Assembly: GCA_038496445.1 (NCBI GenBank)
Contig: JALMLS010000124.1
Span: 62,001-126,000 of the forward strand
Direction: 5' to 3'
DNA: 64,000 nucleotides
DNA from: Trichosphaerium sp. ATCC 40318
Taxonomy: Eukaryota > Discosea > Flabellinia > Trichosidae
Below, one piece after another: positions 1-11,643 of the stretch (the stretch's first letter is position 1; each line of letters starts with the position of its first letter). Under the pieces are notes generated by a model, which saw only the letters and a list, made by a program, of their open reading frames with translations, did no database searches and had not been told where the DNA came from. A program made the position numbers and the translations under genes.

Positions 1-126
1 TAAGATTGTGACATTGACTGATTCTGAAAAGCAAAGACACGAAGGTATTGAGAGGCGTAAGAGAGAGAGAGAACAGCGACAAAAGGAAAGGGAGGAAAGA
101 AGACTACGATGGAGAAGATACGGTTG
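1..126 (+). CDS. 3' end of an unknown gene (partial, charged tail)
   Basis: The frame starting at base 2 is open to a TGA at about 124-126. It encodes a very basic/acidic tail rich in Glu, Arg, Lys and Gln, beginning KIVTLTDSEKQRHEGIE. The same tail is present on the minus strand in the right arm (53245-53368) with a few substitutions but an open frame, which supports real coding sequence. Most of the gene lies outside the window. I do not recognise the family; see the entry at 53245-53660 for upstream exons of the sister copy. Confidence 0.4.
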
Positions 127-573
127 ATTTACGATCTGCAACACTGACTTGTAAAATGCAAACGTATGATGCCAACAGATCCACATGGTGTATTAGATTT
201 AATACTAAGCCATTGTGGACCTTTATCACATCACAATAATTGCATAGTGGAACACATTGTAACAAATAAACTGAACGTTTATAGTATCCCTCTATTTAAA
301 GTTAGCATGTGATGTATAAACCTTTAACAGTGTATTCTGTGGTGATAGCGTCGCTCTATAGCACACACCACCAGCTATCCGTCCACAATGTCGTTCTAGG
401 GTGCACATTGTCACCTACTAATTTTTCATTCTTCGAAATCACGTTGTTAGTACTTGTATGCCAGCGTAATAAAATAAGTGTTCTTTTTGAGTACATGAGT
501 TGTAAAATATAAGTGTTTTATTTTGTTCTGGATATGTTGTAAACATGCAACATCAAAGTTACATATTGTATTT

Positions 574-2562
574 TTACGATGCTTCATCCAAGCTCATTCT
601 TTCACCATGTTTATTCCACTTTTTGTATTCTGCTACTTTTTTGCCTTTGATGTAGGCACATTGTATCATTAATCGCCCACTCCAATACCACTCATTATAT
701 TCTCCTTCAAACTCACCATTGATGTAGTTACAATGGCATCGTAATTGTCCATTCAAATGCCACTTTTTATATTCTCCTTCAAACTCACCATTGATGTAGG
801 TACATTGGACCTTTAACTTGGAATAATAAGACTTGTACCGTCGCCCTTTTTGAAACCACTTCTTGTATTCTCCATGTTCTTTACCATTGATGTAGGCACA
901 TTGGATCCTCAATTGCCCACTTTCATACCACTCGCTATATCCTCCTTCAAACTCACCATTGATGTAGGCACATTGGATCTTTGATTGTCCACTTTCATAC
1001 CACTCGTTATATTCTCCTTCTTTTTTACCTTTGACATAGTGACAATGGATCTTTGATTTGCCATTTTTGTACCACTCGTTATATTCTCCTTCAAAGTCAC
1101 CATTGATGTAGGTACATTGGATCGCTAATTGTCCATTTTTGTACCACTCGCTATATTCTCCTTCAAACTCACCATTGATGTAGTTACAATGGCATCGTAA
1201 TTGTCCATTCAAATGCCACTTTTTATATTCTCCTTCAAACTTACCATTGATGTAGGCACATTGGATCATTGATTGTCCACTTTCATACCACTTTTTATAT
1301 TCTCCTTCAAACTCACCATTGATGTAGTTACATTGGATCATTGATTGTCCACTTTCATACCACTTCTTAGATTCTCCTTCTTTTTTACCATTGATGTAAT
1401 TATACTTGTGCCGCAGCCTTCCATTTTCATACCACTTCTTATCTTCTCCTTCAAACTCACCATTGATGTAGTTACATTGGAACTGTAATTGGCCATTTTG
1501 AAACCACTTTTTATATTCTCCGTCTAGTGTACCATTGATGTAATTATACTTGTGCCGCAGCCTTCTATTTTCATACCACTTCTTATCTTCTCCTTCAAAC
1601 TCACCATTGATGTAATGACACTGGATCTCTAATTGGCCATTTTCAAACCACTCCTTAGATTCTCCTTCTTGCTTGTCATTGATATAGTCCCAATGTCTAG
1701 CCAGTTTTCCGTTTTTATGCCATTCCTTATATTCTCCTTCCTTTTTACCCTTGACATAAGTACCTTGGTACAGCAATTCCCCAGTTCTGTACCACCCCTT
1801 GTATTCCCCTTGTTCCTCACCATTAACATAAGTACACTGACTCTTCAATTCACTAATTCCCTTGGTTTTTTTCTCTTGCTTATATTCTTCTTTCAAAAAG
1901 ATGTAATACCAATCCTTAGATTCACCTTCTTTTTTACCGTTTATGTACATACACTGATTCTGCAATTGTCCATTATTATACCACTCCTTATATTCGCCTT
2001 CTTTTTTACCCTTGATGTAATTACACTGGATACGCAATTGGCTTTCATCCTCGTTTTCTTTCTCTTGTTCATTGAATCCATAAAAACCACGTGCGTTATT
2101 GAAACTTGGGTAAAAGCCTTCCTCGAAGGGATTAAACTGTCTTTCACTACTCCAATCATACCACTCTTTATATTCTCCTTCTATCTCACCATCAACGTAA
2201 GTATATTGCTTATACAATTGACCATTGGAGCACCAACGAGTATACTCTCCATGTTTTAGACCATGTTTCCAATACTCTTGCTCTACAACTTTGTTCTTGA
2301 CTCTTCGAACCCATTTTCCGTGCTTCTTCATCTCGCCATCAAACCTCATTGTCGTTGCTGCCTGTTTCGAAAGAAGTGGCCAATTTAAATACGCAGACCA
2401 GTCCAAATCGATAATATCGAGCTGAAGCTCAACTGGAAGGTGTAATAGGTGGTGATCATCTGATTGTACAGTAAATCCCTATTTGCGCGTTGTTAGATAC
2501 TACGTTTACGATTAAAAGGATTACGGTACGTTGGATAGGATAATTTTGGGAGATTTGAGCAT
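574..2562 (-). CDS. F-box-like protein with YwqK/MORN-type repeats (645 aa)
   Basis: Two exons: 2562-2530 (ATG plus 11 codons, MLKSPKIILSN) and 2478-574, joined across a 51-nt GTACCG...AAATAG intron. The same structure occurs in the inverted copy at 51770-52762, which makes this start convincing. The N-terminal stretch LHLPVELQLDII resembles the first helix of an F-box. The rest is an array of about 20 units of about 23 residues with the pattern NG-(E/K)-x-EGE-(Y/D)-x-x-WYENGQL-x-x-(Q/H)C-x-YI, the YwqK/MORN-variant repeat known from bacterial proteins and giant viruses. There is no signal peptide or membrane segment. A substrate-recruiting E3 adaptor is possible but is inference. Extra open frames on both strands here are shadows of the 69-nt repeat. 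Confidence 0.85.
660..2250 (-). repeat. 69-nt tandem repeat array (23-aa YwqK/MORN-like units)
   Basis: Direct reading shows a repeated 69-bp unit with the core CATTGATGTAG (plus strand), corresponding to YINGE in the protein. Some neighbouring units are near-identical (around 690-790 and 1140-1260), indicating recent unit duplication. The right-arm paralogue has only about nine units, so the array has expanded or contracted since the duplication. Confidence 0.85.
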
Positions 2563-2800
2563 TCTGACTGATGAAATAACGCAAAGGTGTGCGTAGGTTC
2601 CTTTTTTTTTTGCGCTATTCTGTTCTTAAGTTTACGGACCAGCAACTTTTTTATTTATTTTGGCTCAGAAGTCTTCCGCAGTTTTTTGCAAATTTTAAAT
2701 TTCTACGAAATAAAGCCAAGAGTCGTGTAAGAAGTCGTGTAAAGGAAAGATAAGCGACCGGACTTGTGTAGTAATAGACTAAATGTTTTATTTACGTACA

Positions 2801-3532
2801 TTCAGAGAACACTTATTAATAACCTTTGATTAACGATGTAGTTAATAACAGTCATTGAATGAGAGTACTAACAGGCTTTGAGCATTACAACTTATTGCGC
2901 CTAACGAACGATATTTTTGCATTGTATTCAGAACCAACATCTCGGATATGAGGCTGTTTGGTAGGGTATTTTTTCGAGCACAATATCTCCATGCGCTGAA
3001 TAGTCGCCAGTCTTAGAAATTGGTCTAAAACTTGTCTAAACCTGCTCTCCACACCCAGGCGACTATGTTAACTGGTCCATAGCGCTCCTATTTTCGTACA
3101 CAATCTTAAACAAATTTGAGCAGCATCCGCAGCGTTTTTTTCGTGTTCACAGAAACCATATTTTATTTTCGGACAATGTTACACGTCCAACACACTTTCC
3201 ATATTGGGTACCCATGTACAAAGGGCTCCAACGAGTATGTAAATATACAATTACACTTAAAACAATACATAAATACACCCATCTTCGGCATCATCTTAAT
3301 TAGCGTGTCAAAATTGCTTTTTTAGCAGCCATAAAAATAGTGCCTTCAAAAGCCTTGGAGCTTCTTTGGATGCAGTAGGCGTCTTTGGTGTAGTTTATTT
3401 ATTTGAAGCCAAGTATCAGTTGTAGATGCATCTGTACAAGGTACCTCAGCAGTTGATGAAGCACTTGAAGGTACTATTGTAGTTGCCTCCGTAAATAAAG
3501 TTAGTTCTAGAAAGTAAAGTAGGAAGTACCAT
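2801..3532. other. Intergenic stretch plus decayed end of the Thr/Pro gene
   Basis: 2801-3340 shows no convincing coding exon on either strand. From 3346 to 3532 the minus strand still reads Thr/Ser-rich codons, but these lie beyond the in-frame TAA at 3533-3535. They may be a decayed last exon or an alternative 3' end of the neighbouring mucin-like gene. Confidence 0.4.
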
Positions 3533-6500
3533 TTATTGAGCCTTTGTAGTTGGAGATTTAGTAGGAGCTTCAGTTGTAGGAGCATCTGTAATTGGTGCTA
3601 CTGTGGTTGGCACATCTGTTGTTGGAGCTTCGGTTGCTGGTTCTAATACTGTTAAGTTGAAAAAGATGATAGTAATGTCCAATTAATCACTCAAGTACCA
3701 TTGTAGTTGAGGCTTCCGTTGTAAGAGCTACTATAGTTGGTGCTCACTTGTAGGAGCTTCAGTTGTAGGAACCTCTGTGGTTGGAGCCTCTGTTGTTGGT
3801 GCTTGTAGGCGATTCTGTAGTTGGTGCATCTACAAAGAAAGTTAGTTGCTTTAGAAAGTAAAATATAAAGTACCACTTGTTGGTGCTACAGTTGTAGGTG
3901 CTTCAGTAGTTGGAGCTTCAGTCGTAGGCGCATCTGTTGTAGGTGGTTCAGTTGTTGGAGCCTCAGTAGTTGGCGATTCGGTGGTTGGAGCATCTGTAGT
4001 TGGTGCTACGGTTGTTGGTGCTTCAGTAGTATGTGCATCTGTGGTTGGAGCTTCAGTTGTTGGCACTTCAGTTGTTGGTGCTACAGTTGTAGGAGCCTCT
4101 GTAGTTGGAGCGTCAGTTGTAGGAGCTACAGTTGTAGGGGGTTGCAGTGGTAGGAGCTTCAGTTGTTGGTGCTGCTGTTGTAGGAGTAGCTGTAGTTGGT
4201 GACTCTGTTGTTGGTGCATCAGTTGTAGGCGATTCTGTAGTAGGGGCTTCTGTAGTTGCTTCGGTTGTTGGCGCAACAGTTGTTGGGGCTTCTGTTGTTG
4301 GAGCTGCTGTAGTAGGTGCTACAGTTGTTGGTGCTTCAGTTGTTGGTGCCTCAGTGGTTGGCGCTTCTGTAGTTGGAGTCTCCGTTGTTGGAGCGTTTGT
4401 AGTTGGAGCTTCAGTGGTTGGCGCTTCAGTTGTTGGAGCTTCAGTTGTTGGTGCTTCAGTTGGCTTCTGTAGTTGGTGCCTCCGTTGTTGGTGGTTGTGT
4501 CGTAGGCGCTTCAGTTGTAGGAGCATCTACAAAGAAAGTTAGTTGCTTTAGAATAAAATACAAAGTACCACTTGTTGGTGCTACAGTTGTAGGTGCTTCT
4601 GTAGTTGGAGCCTCAGTCGTTGGTGCTTCTGTTGTTGGAGCTTCAGTTGTTGGGGCTTCAGTTGTTGATGCATCTGTAGTAGGCGCTACAGTGCTTGGAG
4701 CCTCAGTTGTTGGTGCCTCAGTTGTAGGTGCATCTGTGGTTGAGCTTCAGTCGTACGACTCATGGGAACCTCCGTAGTAGGCGCCAATGTAGTAGGTGCT
4801 ACAGTTGTAGGAGCTTCAGTGGTAGGCGCTACAGTTGTAGGTGCTTCAGTTGTTGGTGCCTCTGTCGTTGGCGCCAATGCTGTTGGAACCTCTGTAGTTG
4901 GTGCTTCTGTTGTTGGAGCTTCGGTTGTAGGTGCATCCGTGGTAGGAGCAGCAGTAGTTGGAGCTTCAGTCTTTGGGGCTTCAGTTGTTGGCGCCTCAGT
5001 TGTAGGAGCCTCTGTGGTAGGAGCTTCGGTTGTAGGCTCCTGTAGTTGGAGCCTCCGTAGTAGGGGCTTCAGTAGTAGGCGCTACAGTTGTAGGAGCTTC
5101 AGTGGTAGGTGCATCAGTAGTTGGTGCTTCTGTAGTTGGAGCGTCAGTAGTAGGTGCTACAGTTGTAGGAGCCTCAGTTGTTGGAGCCTCAGTAGTAGGC
5201 ACTGCAGTTGTAGGAGCCTCCGTTGTTGGCGCATCAGTGGTAGGGGTTGCAGTTGTTGGTGCATCTATTACTGTTAGATGGAAAAAGACAACAATATATA
5301 TAAATCAAGTACCAGTTGTTGGTGCCTCAGTAGTTGGAGTTTCAGTTGTAGGTGCTTCTGTAGTTGGTGGAGGCGTCATTGGTGGCATTGTAGTTGGATT
5401 TGGCACTTCTGTTGTTGGCGCAGCAGTTGTAGGAACCTCTGTGGTTGGAGCCTCCGTTGTTGGCGCTACAGTTGTAGGTGCTTCTGTAGTTGGAGCATCA
5501 GTAGTTGGAGCCTCAGTTGTTGGTGTCTCTGTGGTAGGCGCCACTGTAGTTGGCGCTTCTGTAGTTGGTGGAGATGTCATTGGTTGCATTGTAGTTGGAT
5601 GCTGTGTTGTTGGTGCCGCGGTAGTTGGAGGTTCCGTAGTAGGTGCCTCTGTAGTAGGAGCCTCAGTTGTTGGTGCTTCTGTCGTTGGCGCTTCAGTTGT
5701 TGGAGCCTCAGTAGTTGGTGCTTCTGTTGTTGGCACATCTGTTGTTGGTGCTTCAGTTGTTGGAGCTCTGTTGTAGGTGCAGCAGTTGTAGGTGCATCTG
5801 TAGTTGGTGCTACTGTAGTTGGTGCATCTATCACTGTTAGGAGAAAGGTAAAAATTATATCGATCGAGTACCAGTTGTAGGAGCCTCAGTTGTTGGTGCT
5901 TCTGTTGTTGGCGCATCTGTAGTAGGCGCATATGTAGTTGGTGCTTCTGTTGTTGGCACTTCAGTTGTTGGTGCTTCAGTAGAGCTTCAGTGGTAGGAGC
6001 CTCTGTCGTTGGAGCTTCGGTTGTAGGCGCATCCGTGGTAGGAGCTTCAGTCGTTGGTGCCTCTGTGGTAGCAGTTGTAAGTGCATATGTAGTTGGAGCC
6101 TCTGTTGTTGGTGCTTCTGTAGTAGGCGCTACAGTTGTAGGAGCCTCAGTTGTTGGGGCTTCGGTGGTTGGTGCATCTGTAGTAGGTGTTACTGTGGTTG
6201 GTGCAGCTTTTGTTGGCCCCTTGGTTGTTGGAGTGCCAGTAGTTGGCGCTTTCGCTGTAGCCTCTGCTGTCAGTGCATCAGTGGTTGGAGCATCTATAGT
6301 TTATTGTCTCAGTCGTTGGTGCGTCTGTAGTAGGTGCCACAGTGGTAGGAGCATCAGTTATAGGGGCCTTTGTGTTGGTGCTTTTGTTGTTGGAGCTTCA
6401 GTCGTAGGTACATTGGTTATTGGAGCTGGGTTTTGGTGATAGGAGCATCTGTAGTTGAAGCTGTTGTTAGCGGTTCTATTGTTGGAGTACTTGCAGTAGG

Positions 6501-8324
6501 AGCATCAGTTGTTGGTGTGGCTGTGGTAGGGGCTGCAGTTGTAGGTGTAGTTGGCGCATCTATCACAGTTAGAAAGAAAGCTAAAAAATATCAAGCAAGT
6601 ACCAGTTAGGTGCATCTGTTGTGTGCAGCAATAGTTGGAGCATCCGTTGTTGGTGCAACAGTTGGCTGTGAAGCAGTGGTTGATGAGCTTGTAGAAGGTG
6701 TTTCTGTGACAGAAGTTAAGACAACGTATCATCAACAGTAATCCTTCTGTCTTGAACCTTCTTTTGTTGGCCTTTGTACTTGGTGCCTCAGTTTTAACAG
6801 TGTACGTTGTACAACAAGCCTTGGAAGTTTAGTTGGCCCTTTTATAGTTGTAGTTATAGGTGTTTCAGATATTGGAAATTTGTTTGCCAATGAGCGGTGT
6901 CTTTTTAACAAGTACAAGATAACTTTTTGTTAAAACCTATTGTTGGTCAGAAAAACAAGATGTGAGGTTTAAAAAATAGATTACTTACCTACAGCATTCC
7001 CACACAAAACACCTACAAGAACCCTTTTTTGTGTTTACTGTTGCTTCAAGAAGCCACTTGTGATTGCCATTTTTGTTTCTTTCTGCTTCTGTCGCTGTTT
7101 GTTTGTTCAATATTTGAACAATTTGAACACCTGCATTTGGCCCAACAGATTCTATATTCTGTGGCAATTCCATTTGATTGAAGTAAATGCCAACTCAACA
7201 CTATTGCCAGACACATCTGATTGAATACTCCCGTCACTATCAGCGTCACTATCAGCGTCACTGAAGATATAGTCACTGTTTGATGTTAGTAAAGCAATGG
7301 AACAACATTTACATACCTGAAACTGTCACTTTCACTTATCAGGTCAATTTGTATTACTTGCCTCTCTGGGCGCAATTTGTACAGTTCTTTACATGATACA
7401 GTGTGTTGTGATCCTCTGTAAACAACCACCTGTATTTCCCACATATTATTGTGGGCCCTAGAGGCATTCCCTTTCAATGTGTTAGTTAAAGGCTTTGAAT
7501 ATAGCGTACAAGGATTAGATTCCATGTCATACAATCAATAAACCACCAAGTTCCATTGTTATTCACATATGTAGTGAAATGTGGATGCGGTTTAGGCTGC
7601 CACATCAAAATGTACGCTGCCTCCCAAGTTCTGCTTATGTTAGTGCAAACGCTAACTGTCTTTACATACCTTCCATGGAGTTTAAAGTCCAAGGTAGTTT
7701 GGCCATGTCCTGAACAACATTGGGATTTGGATACACTGTAATCAAAGCCAGTAATGTCACACTCTTTATCAAATTAGGTTGTTTTCAAAATAATATAAAG
7801 TTACATACCTCAACAGCCTTAAACCCTCCCTCACTGCAAGTCAGACAGTTGTTTGAAACTGAAAGACGTTTAATGAGCCAGTTGAATATTTTTGCTTCAA
7901 TATCTTGCTCCAAAAATACACAACTGATGCGACACTCTGTAATCTGGATGTGTCAGAAGCATGGATGGCAATAGTTTATTATGCTCACCTTCACATTTGC
8001 AACCGCTGTTATAGTTAGAAAATGCATGAAATGAAACACAAACACTTCTAACATAGCTGTGAATTTCAAGGACACTAAAATCAGGGCTATATTTTCCACA
8101 GCGATGCTCCTCATAGTTATGTTCTATTTCCTTCCTCCTCTTTGGATATTTTGTGTAGCAATGCTGTAAAAACAACTGAATAAATGTGTTTCTACTTCCA
8201 TCTATGTTGTTAGATGTGAGTACTGTCGGGTTGTTGGGAATCACCTAAACTTTCTTAGTACTTGTGTATAGAACAACACATACGCAAATATCACTAACAG
8301 ACTGTAAACCAGTGAAAACAGCAT
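3533..8324 (-). CDS. Mucin-like secreted/surface protein, Cys-rich head and PTTEAP array, frame-broken
   Basis: The proposed start at 8324 gives a hydrophobic leader (MLFSLVYSLLVIFAY), then an intron with a TACTAAG branch-like motif. Exons at about 8240-6990 follow, with Cys-rich, Trp-rich extracellular-type sequence: CKCEG, NNCLTCSEGG, SKSQCCSGHG, and a block with NNNGTWWFIDC. From about 6700 to 3560 it is almost pure Thr/Pro/Ala/Glu repeat (PTTEAPTT) cut by at least six short introns of about 40-52 nt, most with GTACTT or GTACTC donors. Such arrays carry dense O-glycosylation in extracellular mucins. The frame breaks several times inside the array, for example near 6630, 6435, 6375 and 6305, each fixed by a 1-nt shift. 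I cannot tell assembly indels from decay. No C-terminal membrane anchor was found. Confidence 0.55.
3560..6700 (-). repeat. Low-complexity PTTEAP-coding array with embedded introns
   Basis: The stretch is built of 18-nt units (coding PTTEAP/PTTVAP/PTTDAP) repeated for about 3 kb. Similar introns punctuate it at 3830-3873, 4527-4568, about 5270-5312, 5830-5872 and 6563-6602. The introns at 3830 and 4527 are nearly identical in sequence, showing that blocks of exon plus intron were duplicated together. The plus strand has long open frames reading Val-Val-Gly-Ala-Ser, which are only the antisense of the repeat. Confidence 0.85.
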
Positions 8325-9037
8325 CCCAGGGACAGCTGTGATTATTCCAACATGCGTGGGGTTTCAAGTTTCCTACAACTACATTAGCATGTTTGGGTTT
8401 CTGCAAACAGAAAATCACGTGATTGAAATTGAAGAAAAAAAAAGAGTTCTAGCCACGACAAGAGCTTGTCTTGCTGTGCACAGATATCAAATCTACACTA
8501 CGCACACCATTTGCGTATGCTTCTTCTATTTAACCTGTGTTGGGCGAAAAAACTATCGCAAATAAATACAACAGCACTATTAACGCCTGGTAGGTGCTTT
8601 TAAAGCAGGTTGAGGCTGTACTTAATTATTGCTGTATTAAAACATACCGTAAGTATCGTAGCGTGCGCTCATTGCCAAAGATGTAATAATTACTCGTTCG
8701 CGTGGAGAATTATGTTATTTACTCTACAGTGCACAAAAAAAATATGAGTTTTCGGACTTTTACAGAAAACCCTACAACACAATGTGGCCATCTGTTTAAC
8801 CTCAAACCGTTCTGTATAGCATCACATTGTGTAAAAATATTCATTGAGACAGTGTGGGGCTCATAAAAAGGACTTGTAGCCTATTCAGCGCACAGAGATA
8901 TTTTTCTCTCGAAAAAGTAATAATTATTGTTTTGTAATCAAAAAGGCAAAACTGGTTGTAGTGTCATTACACTGCATTTTGTTTTTTATTTCGAACAAAA
9001 ACTATGTTACAAGATGGATACTGTTTTCCTTTTCAGT
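8325..9037. other. Intergenic region between two minus-strand genes
   Basis: Minus-strand exons of the mucin-like gene might extend to about 8500: a TTTGCAG acceptor precedes an open stretch at 8402-8325, and another short open stretch lies near 8500. I prefer the ATG at 8324. Otherwise I see only AT-rich DNA with a CACGTG palindrome at about 8415. The region must hold the 3' flank of the phosphate transporter. Confidence 0.4.
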
Positions 9038-11643
9038 TTAGTATGAAGTGAATTGACGTGCATAGCTCATAATGGCAAATAATGCTGCTGCAATACCTCC
9101 TGATACAGGCAATGTCACAATCCAAGAAAACAATATTTTACCAAGAATTCTCCAATCAATACCTCTAGCGCCTTCAAGCAGCCCAACAGCAGTAACAGCA
9201 CCAACCTGAAGAAAAAAAAATAATGATAAGAATAAAGTAAGAAAAACAATAGGCCAAGTGGTAGACGTACTTGACAATGTGTTGTAGAGACTGGCATGCC
9301 TATTCTTGAAGCTACAATAACAGTAATAATAGGTCCTATTTCCATTGTAAAACCTCTAGAAGGCGTAATTTTAGCCAAGTCTTCACCAACAGCTTTTTTA
9401 CAACAAAACAGTTAGTACAAAAGAGACATTAAGTAAGAACTTGCGACATGACGATTAAGAGCTTAGAAATAACTTCAAAAGCAAAAATGAATGGCAGTAA
9501 TTTCAGGAAACAGTTGCTAAAGGTGATAGATAATATTATCGTAACATTCTGTACCTGATATAATCTTGTAGCCAAGACAAGCTAGCCCTATTACAATTCC
9601 AAAACCGCCTAGAGCTAAAATCCACCAATCAACATCAGCTTTTTCACTAACCTCTCCAGATAAATAAATACCATAAATAGCAGCGAAAGGAGCAATAGAG
9701 TTTGCAACCTATTAAAAAAAAATTAACAAAACTCAGTCAGTCGATTAAAGTTTTCAAAAAACGTTATCACAATGACTTGCGCTATTTTTTTTAACGTCTT
9801 AAAATAGAAGAATAACCTCAAAGAACTCATTTCTCAGTATATGTAGTTTTACATCCAGAATTTGAAGGAGAAGTTGATAGGCTAGATTTTGAAGGAAAAA
9901 AACTAAACAAACAAATGTACGTACATCGTTTGCTCCATGAGAGAATGAGTCTAGAGTTGCCGTGAAAATCTGTAAAAATCCAAACAACTGCTCAGCATCT
10001 TCATCAAAAACTTCAGCTTGAGCATGTATACGTTGTCTTCTAAGTGTTTCAACAGGTGTATTTGTTTCCAAAGAAACAACATCAGCATCACTCCGCGTTA
10101 ATGCTACACTATCCTTATCAACCAAGCTAGTCTTTTCTTTTGGTTCTTCTCTACCCCAAAACTTATCCCAAAAACTTCTCTCCCTCTTATCATACGACTG
10201 AACATCCTCAGGATCTGGAAAAAACAAACAAAGTTAAAAGTAACTTTTTTCTGAAAAAAAGCTTGAAAGCTGTAAAATGACAACACGTGATGGTTGTCAC
10301 GTTGGTTTTCTGAAAATAGAATTTTTTGTCTTATATAATCGTACTTTTACTACTTTTTTCGTAAACCCGTTTAACAATGCATGGAAGAATAAGGAAACGC
10401 ATAACAAGAACAGTTACAATGCCAACACCAAGTGAAATAAGTATGGCTTGCCACCAATTAAATAGCTTATCAAGAGCTAGAGAAGGACTCCCTAATTAAA
10501 CTATGAATACTCCAATCACAAATGCACCCAATGTACCTTTGTATATAATAAAGAAGCAAAGCAGGCACATCATAAACCCGTACAAATAAGGCAAGAAAAA
10601 AAGACCTCTTTTGACCGGATGTTCAGCTCGTAAGATGAATCTCCTGACAAGCCAGAACAAAATCACAGATGTCAACCCAGCTATAAGCTACGAAATAAGA
10701 AGAAATAAGTACTTAATTGGTAAGTAGAAAGTACGTACAGGGCTTGACGCCCATGAGATAACAACGAATAATATTTCTATCCAGTCAACTCCTTTTTTGG
10801 AATACACCAAGGAGAACCCAACAATGGCACCCACAATACTATGAGTGGTTGATACAGGCGCCTTTAGGAAGTTAAGTGAGTTAGTACGTCACTTTGAAAC
10901 GATACATCCACAACAAAACACACGTGATATCACGTGTGATTGCATTTTTATGAAAACAAAAAAGTGAACTAACCTTGCATAGCGTTGCAATTAGAAGCCA
11001 TAATCCAGCTGCTATGAGTGCGCATAACATGCCCACAATAAGCATTTGAGGATCATCTTTATATATCTCAGTATTTACTATACCTTTTCTGATAGTATCT
11101 AGACACGTGTCACGAAGAAAACCCGAAAAAAAAAAAAACAAAGCACAAAATTGCTTTCAGTTAAAAAATACCTGCAACATGCGAACCAAGAAGCAATGCA
11201 CCTGAAAACTCAAAGACAGCTGCAATAGCAATAGCTTGACGAAGTGTCAACACTTTGGAACCTACAGAAGTAGCAAACTACGTTTGTGTTATCTAATAGT
11301 CATATTCTACGCCATCATACCGCATTTGCGACCTGTGGGAGCACGTTAGAGACTTGGAGACTTTAGAAATGTCACAAAAAAATGTAAAACTCTCTTTGGT
11401 TCTTTTAAGCGCTGTTTACGCCTACAACCAACAACTTACATCGTTTGCGCCTATTCCAAAAGCCTAAGATAAAATAGTCATGTCAAAATGCAGAAAACCG
11501 ACTAAAAATGCGCCAAGTGGCGTTGTATATGCACGTAAACGTACAGTAAAGAATGCAGCGAAACCTGCAACTACAACTATCATTGTAAAGTTTTCAATCC
11601 TCCCGGGAGACGTAGGGACATCTGTGGTTGTAGCCAATGACAT
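9038..11643 (-). CDS. PiT-family sodium/proton-phosphate symporter
   Basis: About ten exons, start ATG at 11643 (MSLATTTDVPT). Both halves of the inverted-topology PiT fold are present. The N-terminal signature reads FGIGANDVANA then FATSVGSK; the C-terminal one reads SFSHGANDV then ANSIAPFA. Each half also has its serine/threonine motif (APVSTTHSIVG and GMPVSTTHCQVG). Numerous hydrophobic segments surround them, with a hydrophilic central loop (DPEDVQSYDKRER to about DAEQLF) as in PHO-4/SLC20 proteins. The family imports inorganic phosphate across the plasma membrane. Introns are short, with donors such as GTACGT. The final exon ends ...SYARQFTSY. All conserved blocks are in frame after splicing, so the gene looks intact. 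Confidence 0.93.

Larger units (their letters stand above)
1..2800. repeat. Left arm of a large inverted duplication
   Basis: The reverse complement of this stretch matches 51520-53368. Position 1 pairs with about 53368, and the match fades near 2800 / 51520. It covers the tail of an unknown gene, intergenic DNA, the whole YwqK-repeat gene with its 5' exon, and its upstream region. The left arm is longer mainly because its repeat gene has more repeat units. The true left end lies outside the window, since homology is still strong at base 1. Confidence 0.9.

Noticed and set aside
1633-2259. Plus-strand 208-codon hydrophobic open frame resembling a membrane protein
   Set aside because: It is antisense to the YwqK-repeat array. 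The repeat unit makes it periodic, and the same shadow occurs in the right arm.
3981-6609. Long plus-strand open frames reading VVGASVVGA repeats
   Set aside because: They are the antisense of the PTTEAP array. Open antisense is automatic for this codon pattern, and there are no starts, signals or introns on that strand.
8250-8320. A 17-nt intron (GTACTAAGAAAGTTTAG) near the start of the mucin-like gene
   Set aside because: All other introns I could fix are about 38 nt or longer. TACTAAG looks like a branch site inside a longer intron with an upstream GTG donor.
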